Positions 8,796 to 17,191 of a DNA stretch of 64,000 nt are shown piece by piece (the first letter of the stretch is position 1; every line of letters begins with the position of its first letter). The translations under genes and the position numbers were made by a program. The DNA is from an uncultured Pseudomonadales bacterium (GTDB taxonomy: Bacteria > Pseudomonadota > Gammaproteobacteria > Pseudomonadales > Azotimanducaceae): positions 3,100,001-3,164,000 of the forward strand of contig OY282430.1 in NCBI GenBank assembly GCA_958296025.1. Reading direction: 5' to 3'. Under the pieces are notes generated by a model. It had not been told where the DNA came from. It ran no database searches and saw only the letters and a list, made by a program, of their open reading frames with translations.

Positions 8796-9711
8796 CTTCG
8801 GCCAAGCGGAGCTTCACCATGCCGACTGCTTTTCCTGGCTTGAACGCCAAGCGCCCAACACCATGCACGGCGTTGTCACGGACCCGCCCTACGGTTTGCA
8901 TGAGTACACGGATGAGCAACAGCGAAAACTGCGCTCCGGCAAGGGGGGCGTTTGGCGCCTACCCCCATCCTTTGACGGCCATCGGCGCTCGCCCTTGCCT
9001 CGGTTCACAACTCTAAATAGGGATCAACTTATTGAAATTAGAGCATTTTTCTCTGCTTGGGGTAATATCTTGTTGCCGGTGCTGGTACCGGGCGCCAACG
9101 TGGTCGTCGCCTCCAATCCGCTAGTCTCGCACATCGTCGCCACCGCCTTGGCTAGCACCGGGCTGGAGCGGCGGGGCGAAATCACGCGGCTGACCATGAC
9201 CATGCGCGGCGGCGACCGGCCCAAGGGCGCCCATGAGGAGTTCAACGAAGTGAGCGTGATGCCGCGCTCCATGTGGGAGCCTTGGCTGCTGTTCCGCAAG
9301 CCCCTTGAAGGAAGGGTTCAAGACAACTTGCGCAAATGGGGAACGGGCGGTTTCCGTCGGCCGGCGCCAGATAAGCCGTTCGGTGACGTCATCGCCTCGT
9401 CACCCACCCGGCGCACGGAGCGGAATATAGCCCCGCATCCAAGCCTGAAGCCGCAGGCCTTTCTCCGCCAGCTCGTGAGGGGAGTGCTGCCCCTAGGCGA
9501 GGGCATCGTCCTCGACCCCTTTGCCGGGGCCGGCTCAACTCTCGCCGCCGGCAACGCCATCGGGTACCGCAGCCTAGGCATCGAAAAGGACAGGGACTAC
9601 TTCCTGCTCGCCAAGGAAGCCATACCCAAACTGACAAACTACGCCGGCAACGGCATAGCATCAGCCCGGCAAACCCAGCGCTCGCGCAGTTTCCTGATGC
9701 CGTCGGCATGA
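8779..9711 (+). CDS. orphan site-specific DNA methyltransferase (beta motif order)
   Basis: Transfers a methyl group from S-adenosylmethionine to adenine-N6 or cytosine-N4. Motif IV, VVTDPPYGL, comes first at residues 32-40 and the SAM-binding FxGxG motif comes later as LDPFAGAGSTLAAG at about 248-261. That order is the beta class. The segment between (about 60-220) would hold the target-recognition domain, with the conserved MWEPWLLFRKPLEG. A closing GIEKDRDY matches motif III-like sequence. No cognate restriction gene is fused or adjacent on this strand; the PD-(D/E)XK pair lies 1.6 kb away. The start lies in a short tandem repeat with an upstream ATG at 8762 in another frame. Confidence 0.9.
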   Translation: MIEAFHFGQAELHHADCFSWLERQAPNTMHGVVTDPPYGLHEYTDEQQRKLRSGKGGVWRLPPSFDGHRRSPLPRFTTLNRDQLIEIRAFFSAWGNILLPVLVPGANVVVASNPLVSHIVATALASTGLERRGEITRLTMTMRGGDRPKGAHEEFNEVSVMPRSMWEPWLLFRKPLEGRVQDNLRKWGTGGFRRPAPDKPFGDVIASSPTRRTERNIAPHPSLKPQAFLRQLVRGVLPLGEGIVLDPFAGAGSTLAAGNAIGYRSLGIEKDRDYFLLAKEAIPKLTNYAGNGIASARQTQRSRSFLMPSA

Positions 9712-9863
9712 AGCGTAGCGGTCCTTGTGCCGAGTTCTCCTCTCTGATTCCTTCTGAAGTCATCCACCGTGACATGACCTAGATAAACTTCGGTGAAGGT
9801 CATCGGGCGCCGATTCACTGCCGGTTCCGTTGTGGCGTCCACCTCGTAAACGAACACGCACAT
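9639..9863 (-). CDS. doubtful small hypothetical protein
   Basis: A 74-codon minus-strand frame, MCVFVYEVDATTEPAVNRRP..., whose middle (TFTEVYLGHVTVDDFRRNQR) has a natural-looking composition. GGGA lies 8 nt before the ATG. It overlaps the last 73 bases of the methyltransferase gene on the opposite strand. I know no relative, and it may be spurious. The rest of the 264-base gap up to 9975 shows nothing else. Confidence 0.25.
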   Translation of the reverse strand: MCVFVYEVDATTEPAVNRRPMTFTEVYLGHVTVDDFRRNQRGELGTRTATLHADGIRKLRERWVCRADAMPLPA

Positions 9864-9975
9864 CCACTGATCCCGTGCGCCCTAGGTATCTACGGCACCG
9901 CCTTTCCACAAGATTCCTGGCCTGCATATTGGCGGCCTAGATTGAGATCAAGGAATCACCAGTGGGAGCAGGCCA

Positions 9976-11031
9976 TCAGGAATACCGATAGGGCGGGCCG
10001 GCTTGGGCCATGGTGGCGTTGTACTGCTTGAGGATTTCCACCACCCGCGCCCTCCGGGGGCTGGTCTTGGCGATCTCGTCCCAGAACTTCAGGGCTTCGT
10101 CCTCCACCTGCTTCCATTCCTCGTCGGGGATGGTGGTCAGTTGCAGTTTCTTGCCGTGGGTGCGCAGGTCCGCCTCGCCGCCCCAGTACCAGTGCAGGCG
10201 GTAGTAGTGGGAGCTGTCCATGCAGACGCGGAACAGTTCCTGCAGGCGTTCGGGCAGGGCGTTCCAGGAGTTGCTGTTGGCGAAGAAGGAGCCGCACCAA
10301 GCGCCGGAGATGTTATTGGTGAGGAAGTAGTTGGTCACGTCCGCCCAGCCGACGGTATAGTCCTCGGTGATGCCGGACCAGGCGATGCCATCCAGTTCCC
10401 CGGTCTGCACGGCCACCTCGATGTCCTCCCAAGGCAGGGTGACCGGCACTACGCCGAAGCGGGACAGGAACCGGCCGGCGGTGGGGAAGGTGAACACCCG
10501 CTTGCCCTTCAGGTCCGCCACGCTACGGATGGGTTCAACGGTGTTGAAGTGGCAGGGGTCCCAGGAGCCGGCGCTGAGCCAGGTGACGCCCTCGATCTCG
10601 TCGTAGGCCTCCTGCCAGATCTCCTTGAGGCCGTAGCGGTTGAACAGCACCGGCACGTCCAAGCCGTAGCGGGTGGCGAAGGGGAAGTAGCCGCCGAACA
10701 CGGCGACGTCAGCGGGTGAGGCCATGGAGTCGTCATCGCTCTGCACCGCATCGATGGCGCCCTTCTGCAGGGCGCGGAACAGTTCCGGCGTCGGCACCAG
10801 CTGATCCGCCGTGTACAGCTCGATGCGCATGTCGCTGCCGGCGATCTTGTTGAAGGCATCCACCGCCGGCTTCACCACATGCTCCGCCAGCGGGCCGCCG
10901 GCGTAGGTTTGCAGCCGCCAGCGAATGCTGGTCTTGGATTCGGCAACCACCGCCGGTGCGCCGACCGCAGCGGCGGCGCCGAGGCCGGCGGTTTTCAGGA
11001 AATTGCGTTTGTTCATGTCCATAGCATCCAA
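9976..11031 (-). CDS. TRAP transporter solute-binding protein (DctP-like), Tat-exported
   Basis: Periplasmic binding protein of a tripartite ATP-independent transporter. The N-terminus MNKRNFLKTAGLGAAAAVGA is a Tat-type signal (R-N-F-L-K) followed by cleavage near VVA-ES. The mature part shows DctP features: a conserved ADLKGKRVFTFPTAGRFL block at about 190, VPVTLPWEDIEVAVQTGELD and GWADVTNYF. Several ATGs lie close together (11031, 11022, 11016); the true start may be one of the later two. The membrane subunits dctQ and dctM are not in the neighbourhood, so this is an orphan binding protein. It is divergent from a TonB-dependent receptor gene. Ligand unknown. Confidence 0.88.
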   Translation of the reverse strand: MDAMDMNKRNFLKTAGLGAAAAVGAPAVVAESKTSIRWRLQTYAGGPLAEHVVKPAVDAFNKIAGSDMRIELYTADQLVPTPELFRALQKGAIDAVQSDDDSMASPADVAVFGGYFPFATRYGLDVPVLFNRYGLKEIWQEAYDEIEGVTWLSAGSWDPCHFNTVEPIRSVADLKGKRVFTFPTAGRFLSRFGVVPVTLPWEDIEVAVQTGELDGIAWSGITEDYTVGWADVTNYFLTNNISGAWCGSFFANSNSWNALPERLQELFRVCMDSSHYYRLHWYWGGEADLRTHGKKLQLTTIPDEEWKQVEDEALKFWDEIAKTSPRRARVVEILKQYNATMAQAGPPYRYS

Positions 11032-11375
11032 CGTCCAAGCAGGTTAGGGCAACGCCACAGGCGGCAAGCATACCCGAAAAGCCATTTGCCGTTGCCGCTC
11101 AGGTCGCCAAGCGCGGATGCTTGGCTGAAAGGTCTAGATGCCCATGGGAAACCTGCGCTTGGCGGCGTCGTTCATCAAGCCCTATCCCCAAGCCTTGCAG
11201 CAAAGCGGAAGTTGGGGACGGCATCAGCTTCAATGTCGCTAAAATCGGTGTGCTTCAGGTTGACGACCAAGTTGGTTTCGCCGGGAACCGCTGCGCTGGG
11301 CACTTGCAGAGAGTTGATATTTAGAAGAAGGGTGATATTTTACCACCTTGTCAATCTGACAGCGGAGAGAACCAA
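11032..11375. other. divergent intergenic region, TRAP binding protein / TonB receptor
   Basis: 344 bases without a convincing gene. It contains an inverted repeat GCCAAGC-n6-GCTTGGC (11108-11127) and a good promoter candidate for the receptor at 11314-11341. Frames here translate to low-quality sequence. Confidence 0.6.
11314..11341 (+). promoter_or_regulatory. candidate sigma-70 promoter for the TonB-dependent receptor
   Basis: TTGATA at 11314-11319 and TATTTT at 11336-11341 are separated by 16 bases, close to the sigma-70 consensus. The site is 35 bases before the receptor ATG, in the only AT-rich part of the gap. A GGAGAG Shine-Dalgarno follows. No Fur-type or other operator was recognised. 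Confidence 0.5.
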
Positions 11376-13796
11376 ATGAGCATTCAAGCAGCAATCACCC
11401 TTGTGCGTGACCGCGGGGCTAGGCTGGCGGGCACGCCTAGTTTGGGGTTCGCGCCCGGCGTCCGCACTTCTTTTCCTGCACAGCGAAGCCTCGCCGGGAA
11501 ACTCGCCACTTTGTTGGCGGCGGCTTCAATTGGGGTTTTGGCCTTGACGCCGCCGTCGCTGGCCCAGTCGGTGGGCGGCGGCGCCAGCGGCTTCACCATT
11601 GAGGAAATCGTGGTCACTGCCCGCAAGCGTGCGGAAGGCCTGCAGGATGCGCCCATCTCCATCACCGCAATGACCGGGGAGGCGTTGGAGCTCCGGCAAA
11701 TCAACTCTTCCGACAAGCTGGCGCAGGTCACCCCCAACTTGACCTTTGACGCCAATGCGCCCACCTCTGGGCACAGCGGCGCCGCGCAGATATACATTCG
11801 CGGCATCGGCCAGCAGGACTTCCTCGGCGTGGTGGACCCAGGCGTCGGCGTGTATGTGGATGGGGTCTATTACGCCCGCACCATCGCCACGGTGTTTGAC
11901 TTTCTTGACGTGGAGCGCATCGAGGTGCTGCGCGGCCCCCAAGGCACCCTGTTCGGGCGCAACACCATCGGCGGGGCCATCACCATCCACAGCCGCAAGC
12001 CGGTCGAGGAACTGGAGGCCGAGGCCGGCGTCAAGGTAGGTTCCGACAGCTTAATTGAAACCCGGTTGAATCTCAGCGGCCCCTTGGCGGACAACCTGCT
12101 CGGTCGGATCACCTTGGGCAGCAAGAATCGGGACGGCTACGTCAAGCGGCTGCAGGACGGCGTCGACCTAGGCGATGACGACATGATCACCGGCCGGGGC
12201 ATGCTGCTGTGGACGCCGGCGCACAACTTGGAGGTCTTCCTAAGCGCCGACTATCTGGACAAGGATGAAAATGGTGCACCCTTGGTGTTTGGGGGCATCA
12301 ACAACGCCCAAGTGGCACCGCAGTTCGCCGCCATATTGAGCGGCTGCCTGCCGCCCACTCCGGCTAGGCTCAACGACCGGACGGACCCGGCCTGCCCAAA
12401 CGATCAGTTCGCCGCCGGCCCCTACGCCAACAACGGCACCGCACCCACCACTTCGGAGATCACCCAATGGGGCCTCAACAGCACCATCGAGTGGGATGTT
12501 TCAGACAGCCTGACGTTCAAGTCCATCACCGCCTACCGGGAAATGGAGGACCGCGCCCTGCGGGATTCCGACAACACTCCGCTGCTGGTGTTCCACTCCG
12601 AGCTTGAAGACGAGCAGGAACAGTTCAGCCAGGAGCTGCAGTTGCTGGGCAACAGCCTCGACCAACGGCTGCAATGGATCCTGGGCGCCTACTACTTCAA
12701 GGAGAAGATCGCCAACCACCAGCCGGTGTTCCTAGGCGCCAACCCGGTGCTCTTCAGGGGCGGGGCGGGGCCGGTGGTGCCCCAATCCTTCCAAGTCGAT
12801 TTCGACGCCGAGAACAAGGCCGTCGCGGCCTTCGCCCAAGCCACCTACGATTTGACGGAGCAATTGAGCCTGACCGCCGGCCTGCGCTACACGGACGAAG
12901 AGAAATCCATCCTGCCCGACCAGCGCGTGCTGTCATCCCTGCTGTTCTTCCCGCCGGGGCATTACTTTGTTCCCAACGCCGAAAAGACGGTGAAATTCGA
13001 TGATCTGACGCCCATGGTCAACCTCTCCTATCAATGGACCAATGACCTAATGGCCTACGCCACCTACTCGGAAGGCTTCAAGAGCGGCGGCCTCAACGGG
13101 CGCAACATTCTCTTCAACGCCGACGCCGAGGTGACGCCGTTCGACCCCGAGCAGGCGCAGACCTACGAGTTGGGGCTCAAGTCCAGCTGGCTGGACAACC
13201 GCCTGACCCTGAACGGCGCCTACTTCAACACCAAGTACGACGACATCCATCTGACGGTACGGTTGGGGATCGCGCCGACGGTCTTCAACGGCGGCAAAGC
13301 CACCATTCAGGGCTTTGAGTTGGAAGGCACCTTCGTGCCCGACGAAAGCTGGCTGATCACGGCGGGCATAGGCCACCTCAGCAACAAATACGACGCCATC
13401 GACCCCACTTTGGCCACCAGAGGGGTCATCGGCGTGACGGATGACGATCAACTTCCCCTCAGCCCCAAATGGTCAGCCAACGTCGGGGTCGCCTACACGC
13501 AAACCTTCGGCAACTGGGTGCTGACGCCGCGCATCGATTGGATCTATACGGACAAGAAGTTCTTTGACGCGGAAAACAACGCCGGGGCCGTGCAGGACGG
13601 CATCAGCTTGTTCAACGCGGCGGTGGCGATGGATTCCGCCGATGACAGGTGGAGCCTGGTTTTCGCGGTAACCAACCTGACCGACAAGCTGTATCTGGCG
13701 GCGGCGACGGACGCCACAGGCACCGGCCTAGGCTATCTTGAGCATGTGTACGCACGGCCCCGGGAGATTTCGTTGCAGGCCAAATATCGGTTCTGA
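11376..13796 (+). CDS. TonB-dependent outer-membrane receptor
   Basis: Imports a bulky or scarce ligand across the outer membrane using energy from TonB-ExbBD. The 806-aa protein has a long N-terminal signal region ending near SLAQS (about 64) and a TonB-box/plug start IEEIVVTARKR at 75-85. The plug continues with IYIRGIGQQDF and VEVLRGPQGTLFGRNTIGGA, followed by a beta-barrel that ends YRF with the terminal phenylalanine needed for outer-membrane insertion. A GGAGAG Shine-Dalgarno supports the ATG at 11376; ATG choices further in would shorten the unusually long signal. The IEEIVVTARK type is common in marine and sphingomonad-like receptors for complex organics. Ligand unknown; the TRAP protein and N-carbamoylase nearby may share its physiology. 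Confidence 0.93.
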   Translation: MSIQAAITLVRDRGARLAGTPSLGFAPGVRTSFPAQRSLAGKLATLLAAASIGVLALTPPSLAQSVGGGASGFTIEEIVVTARKRAEGLQDAPISITAMTGEALELRQINSSDKLAQVTPNLTFDANAPTSGHSGAAQIYIRGIGQQDFLGVVDPGVGVYVDGVYYARTIATVFDFLDVERIEVLRGPQGTLFGRNTIGGAITIHSRKPVEELEAEAGVKVGSDSLIETRLNLSGPLADNLLGRITLGSKNRDGYVKRLQDGVDLGDDDMITGRGMLLWTPAHNLEVFLSADYLDKDENGAPLVFGGINNAQVAPQFAAILSGCLPPTPARLNDRTDPACPNDQFAAGPYANNGTAPTTSEITQWGLNSTIEWDVSDSLTFKSITAYREMEDRALRDSDNTPLLVFHSELEDEQEQFSQELQLLGNSLDQRLQWILGAYYFKEKIANHQPVFLGANPVLFRGGAGPVVPQSFQVDFDAENKAVAAFAQATYDLTEQLSLTAGLRYTDEEKSILPDQRVLSSLLFFPPGHYFVPNAEKTVKFDDLTPMVNLSYQWTNDLMAYATYSEGFKSGGLNGRNILFNADAEVTPFDPEQAQTYELGLKSSWLDNRLTLNGAYFNTKYDDIHLTVRLGIAPTVFNGGKATIQGFELEGTFVPDESWLITAGIGHLSNKYDAIDPTLATRGVIGVTDDDQLPLSPKWSANVGVAYTQTFGNWVLTPRIDWIYTDKKFFDAENNAGAVQDGISLFNAAVAMDSADDRWSLVFAVTNLTDKLYLAAATDATGTGLGYLEHVYARPREISLQAKYRF

Positions 13797-13805
13797 CCCA
13801 ACGGG

Positions 13806-13820
13806 GCGGCGCTTCGCCGC
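13806..13820. other. short hairpin after the TonB receptor gene
   Basis: GCGGCG-CTT-CGCCGC forms a perfect 6-bp stem 9 bases after the stop codon. No run of T follows, so it is not a standard intrinsic terminator; it may protect the mRNA end. Confidence 0.3.
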
Positions 13821-13887
13821 AGATCCCGCCGCTCGGCGGACAGGGTGTCGAAGGGGTCTTCGGGTAGCAGTTGGCGACGGGCTTCCC

Positions 13888-14823
13888 TCACACCTCCACT
13901 CGTGCGCCAACCTGCTCCGCGATGCGGCGGTAATGCTCTGGGCGACGATGCTTGGCGAAGTTGAACACGCTGTTCTTGATGTAGGCACCGAGGTCCAGAT
14001 CGCATTCATGGGCGATGACCTCGTCTTCCTGGGTCAGGGCGCGGGCCACGATTTCGCCGGTGGGGGCGACGATGCAGGAGCCGGCCATGAGTTCCTGGCC
14101 ATCCTCCGCGCCGGCCTTGGCTACGCCCACCACCCAAGTTCCGTTCTGATAGGCGCCGGATTGCAGGGCCAAGTCGTTGTGCAGGGCGCAAAGGTGGGGT
14201 GGCTCCGGGTAGTAGATGTTGCGCGTGGGGGTGTTGTAGCCAATCAGCACCATTTCCACCCCCTGTAGGCCCAACACCCGGTAGGTCTCCGGCCAGCGGC
14301 GGTCGTTGCAGATGGCCATCCCCAAGATGCCGCCGAAGGCCCGCCAAACGGGAAAGCCGAAGTCGCCCACCTCGAAATAGCGTTTCTCAAGATGCTGGAA
14401 GGGGATGTTGGGCCGATGCTCCGCGTGGCCGGGCAGGTGAATTTTGCGGTACTTGCCGATGACGACGCCATCCGCGCCGACTAAAATGGCGCTGTTGAAG
14501 CGGTGCGTGCGCCCGGATTCCCGCACCAACTCGGCGTAGCCTAAATGGAAGCCCACGCCAAGGCGCTTGGCCTCCTCGAACAGCGACCTAGTTTCCTGCC
14601 CAGGCATTTCTCGTTCGAAAAACCGGTCCGTCTCCACCAAGTCGTCGTACCAATAGCGGGGAAAGAAGGTGGTGAGGGCAAGCTCCGGGTAAACCACCAA
14701 TCGACAGCCGGCGCTCGCCGCCTCGTGCATCAGATCGATGAGCCGGGCCACCACCCGCCGGCGGCTGTCCGCCAAGTGAATGGGGCCGAGCTGCGCCGCC
14801 GCCACCTTGAGCGTTCTCGCCAT
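13888..14823 (-). CDS. N-carbamoyl-D-amino-acid hydrolase (carbon-nitrogen hydrolase)
   Basis: Hydrolyses N-carbamoyl-D-amino acids to D-amino acids, CO2 and ammonia. The nitrilase-fold triad is visible: E in VVYPELALTTFFP, K in KYRKIHLPGHAEH and C in GMAICNDRRWPETYRVLGL. The flanking blocks NTPTRN, AGSCIVAPTGEIVA and EDEVIAHECDLDL follow the known Agrobacterium-type D-carbamoylase closely over the whole 311 aa. The start at 14823 gives the normal length; the frame continues to 14979 but adds unrelated sequence. No hydantoinase gene is adjacent. It converges on the TonB receptor. Confidence 0.88.
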   Translation of the reverse strand: MARTLKVAAAQLGPIHLADSRRRVVARLIDLMHEAASAGCRLVVYPELALTTFFPRYWYDDLVETDRFFEREMPGQETRSLFEEAKRLGVGFHLGYAELVRESGRTHRFNSAILVGADGVVIGKYRKIHLPGHAEHRPNIPFQHLEKRYFEVGDFGFPVWRAFGGILGMAICNDRRWPETYRVLGLQGVEMVLIGYNTPTRNIYYPEPPHLCALHNDLALQSGAYQNGTWVVGVAKAGAEDGQELMAGSCIVAPTGEIVARALTQEDEVIAHECDLDLGAYIKNSVFNFAKHRRPEHYRRIAEQVGARVEV

Positions 14824-15272
14824 CGCCACCGCCTCAACGCAAGTTCCCAGTCCCAACCCGTTCAGACCATAGGCGCAATCCGCCCTTGCCGCAAGCAGCG
14901 CGACAGGCCACCTTCGCAGCTCTCCCCCGGCCCCGCCCGGCACACCTTCCCTAACAAAGGCCCCGTCAATCAGCGCCAAGGTCCGGTCTCCGCGATGCCC
15001 CTCCCGTTCGCGATCGCGCCCTAGCTTGTATTAGTATCCGCCCCTTGGCAGGAAGATAATAAGGAGAATTTCGTGGGTCGGCCAGAAACGCCAATATCAG
15101 CGCCGCCGAAGCCGCCACTGCGGACGCCGGCTGGCCGGTTCCCGACTGCGGAGCAAACGGACAAGTGAGCCAAGGTTGGCGGTGCGCAGCTCATGTTTGG
15201 CTTGGCCGCACCGCTATGTCTAGGTGCCGAACCGACCGCTGTCAGTATCCAGCTGGCGGTTGCCAGCCCGGA
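14824..15272. other. intergenic region between N-carbamoylase and LptA-like gene
   Basis: 449 bases between divergent genes. It holds a clear AAGGAG ribosome-binding site at 15061-15066 followed by a GTG-started 31-codon frame (listed separately). No other gene or RNA was recognised. Confidence 0.5.
15073..15168 (+). CDS. possible 31-aa leader peptide upstream of the LptA-like gene
   Basis: AAGGAG is followed after 6 bases by GTG at 15073, a textbook translation start in a gap with few others. The frame encodes a proline-rich peptide beginning GRPETPISAPPKPPLRT after the initiator and ends with a TGA that overlaps a GTG (15165) opening the frame of the LptA-like protein. It could be a coupled leader or a chance frame. 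I recognise no family. Confidence 0.3.
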   Translation: MGRPETPISAPPKPPLRTPAGRFPTAEQTDK

Positions 15273-15761
15273 ATGCGCGGTTGGCGATGGCGTGCATTTT
15301 GCCGGGTGCTTTGCTCGACCCTGTGGTTGCTGGCCGGGGCGGCGCATGGCGCATCCGACCCCATCAACATCGAGGCGGGCCACTTTGAGATGCTGCTGGC
15401 GGAGCACCGGGCGGTGTACACCGACAATGTGGTCGTCGTGCAGGGAGGCCAGGAAATTCGGGCGGACAAGCTGACCGTGTACTTCAATGAAGACAACGAA
15501 GTCGTCTCCATGCTGGCCACCGGCAACCCGGCCGCGCTCTCCGACAAGACGGCCGACCCGCCAATCAGGGTGACAGGCACCAGTTTGGACTACCAAGTGG
15601 AGGAAGCCAGCGTGCGCGCCACCGGCGGCGCCACCCTGATTCAAGGCGACGACCGAGTGACCGCCGAGTTCATCACCTACGACCTTGATGATGAGCGCGC
15701 CCAAGCTTTCAGCGGCAAGCAAGGCCGGGTGCGGCTCACCCTAAAACCCAAGGAGGATTAG
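15273..15761 (+). CDS. lptA: LptA/OstA-like periplasmic lipopolysaccharide-transport protein
   Basis: LptA bridges the periplasm and carries lipopolysaccharide from LptC to LptDE. After a signal sequence (LCSTLWLLAGAAHGAS) the mature part reads DPINIEAGHFEMLLAEHRAV and YTDNVVVVQGGQEIRADKLT, then later IRVTGTSLDYQ and RVTAEFITYDLD, the repeating beta-jellyroll strands of the OstA fold. From the ATG at 15273 the product is 162 aa, normal for LptA. The same frame is open from a GTG at 15165, which would add a cysteine- and arginine-rich stretch before the signal. The usual neighbours lptC and lptB are absent, so it could be a paralogue. Confidence 0.75.
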   Translation: MRGWRWRAFCRVLCSTLWLLAGAAHGASDPINIEAGHFEMLLAEHRAVYTDNVVVVQGGQEIRADKLTVYFNEDNEVVSMLATGNPAALSDKTADPPIRVTGTSLDYQVEEASVRATGGATLIQGDDRVTAEFITYDLDDERAQAFSGKQGRVRLTLKPKED

Positions 15762-15838
15762 GGCCTTACCCGGCTGCAACCCGGCAATTGGCAAGTTTGG
15801 GGGCAACGCATCCTCGAAACGGAAAGACCGTCGCGTTC

Positions 15839-17161
15839 TTAAAAGTAGTAAACCCAACGCAGGAACAGGGTGCGGGCACCGCCGCTGGTGGCATCCAAGC
15901 CGGCCGGAACACCGCCGAACTCCTTGCCGCGCCCCCCCAAAGGGACAACCAAGCCAAGTTGCAGCCTTTGCCGGTCGCCCCGCTCGTGGGTGACGGAGGT
16001 TTGCAGCAGCAGGCTGCCGTCTCCTAGATTGCCAATCAGGGTCAGGGATTGGTTCACAAGCGGATGCCATTCCAGGTTGCCGCCGAGGGCGAGGTAGTCC
16101 CGCATTCGGCTGAAGACCTCGCCCCTTTGCAGTCGGTGCGCCAAGGCCAACGGCAGCGCCTCCCCATCCTTCGGCAGCCGATGCAAGCCAAAACCGTTGT
16201 GGAAGTATTCGGCAAACACATAGGCATTGCGCCGGCCCAAGACGAAACTGGCATCCAGGTTGACGAGGCCGGACCCCTTCCAGCCACCCCTATCGAGCCG
16301 GGTTGCCACGAGGTCAGAGCGCAGCAAGGCCAAGCCCACCGGGAGGCGAAGGCTGACGCCCAGCACCCGATCGGCGTAGTGGCGGGCCGCCAACAGGTCA
16401 AACTCCGCCTGGCCGGCGAAGCCGTGCCATCTCAGCGCCACACTGGTCCGCCCTTGGTTGCGCCACGCCGCCTCTGTGATTGACGCTGCCGCGCCTCTGC
16501 TGCGTTCCAGACTGGGAAAGTGGGCGGAAGCGCCAAGCCCTTGGCGTGTGCGGTGGCCGACGACAAGCAACTGCAAATCGCCGCCGTTCGGCAATAGACG
16601 CTCCACCAATAAGAGGTCATCTCCGGCCTTGTAGTCCCGGTCCACCGTGGTGGGCGCAAAGGGATTGAACAGGTCCATGGGCTGAAACACCAAGCCGCTG
16701 CCCCAACTGACCGCCTGTCGCCCCAAGGTCAGCGCCCAAGGCCCGCCGCGGTACTGAACCGCAAGGCGGTCGAACCGCCCCCAACTGCGATGTCGGGCAC
16801 CCTGGTCGATTTCCCAAGTCAAGTTCAGCGTCCGCTGGTGGTCGCCAGACGGGGATTGATCCAAGGTCGGCTGCAGGGCGTTGGCAAACCCGTGGGAATC
16901 GCCGCTCACCCAGGTCAGGGCGTGATCAGCCAAGAAGGTGAATGGTCCGGCGGTCTGACGCAGCATCAGGCGCAGGTCGGCGTTGCCGTCGTAGGCCGGG
17001 GTGCCGCCCAACCGCCTTTGCAGGTCATGGGCCGGCAAGGCGGAGGCGGTGCCGAAGAGCTTGATCCGAGCATCGAACTCCAGCCCGGCCGCCGGCCCGA
17101 CGCAAAGCGCCGCCACCAGCCCGGCAACACCGTATTGGGCGAATGTCTTTGCCAACCCCAC
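15839..17161 (-). CDS. predicted outer-membrane beta-barrel protein
   Basis: A 440-aa protein with a signal peptide (cleavage near AAG-LEF) and alternating hydrophobic/polar strands throughout, rich in glycine, tryptophan and aromatic girdle residues. It ends LFLRWVYYF, the C-terminal aromatic signature for outer-membrane assembly by BAM. VQYRGGPWALTLGRQAVSWG with SGLVFQPMDLFNPFAP resembles porin-like proteins of the DUF1302 or alginate-export kind (R-Q-x-x-x-W-G-x-G followed by D-x-F-x-P). The cargo cannot be named. It lies just downstream of the SDR and phosphotransferase genes on the same strand and may be co-transcribed. Confidence 0.75.
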   Translation of the reverse strand: MGLAKTFAQYGVAGLVAALCVGPAAGLEFDARIKLFGTASALPAHDLQRRLGGTPAYDGNADLRLMLRQTAGPFTFLADHALTWVSGDSHGFANALQPTLDQSPSGDHQRTLNLTWEIDQGARHRSWGRFDRLAVQYRGGPWALTLGRQAVSWGSGLVFQPMDLFNPFAPTTVDRDYKAGDDLLLVERLLPNGGDLQLLVVGHRTRQGLGASAHFPSLERSRGAAASITEAAWRNQGRTSVALRWHGFAGQAEFDLLAARHYADRVLGVSLRLPVGLALLRSDLVATRLDRGGWKGSGLVNLDASFVLGRRNAYVFAEYFHNGFGLHRLPKDGEALPLALAHRLQRGEVFSRMRDYLALGGNLEWHPLVNQSLTLIGNLGDGSLLLQTSVTHERGDRQRLQLGLVVPLGGRGKEFGGVPAGLDATSGGARTLFLRWVYYF

Positions 17162-17191
17162 AAACCAAGACAGCCAATAGGCTGCGTCAAA

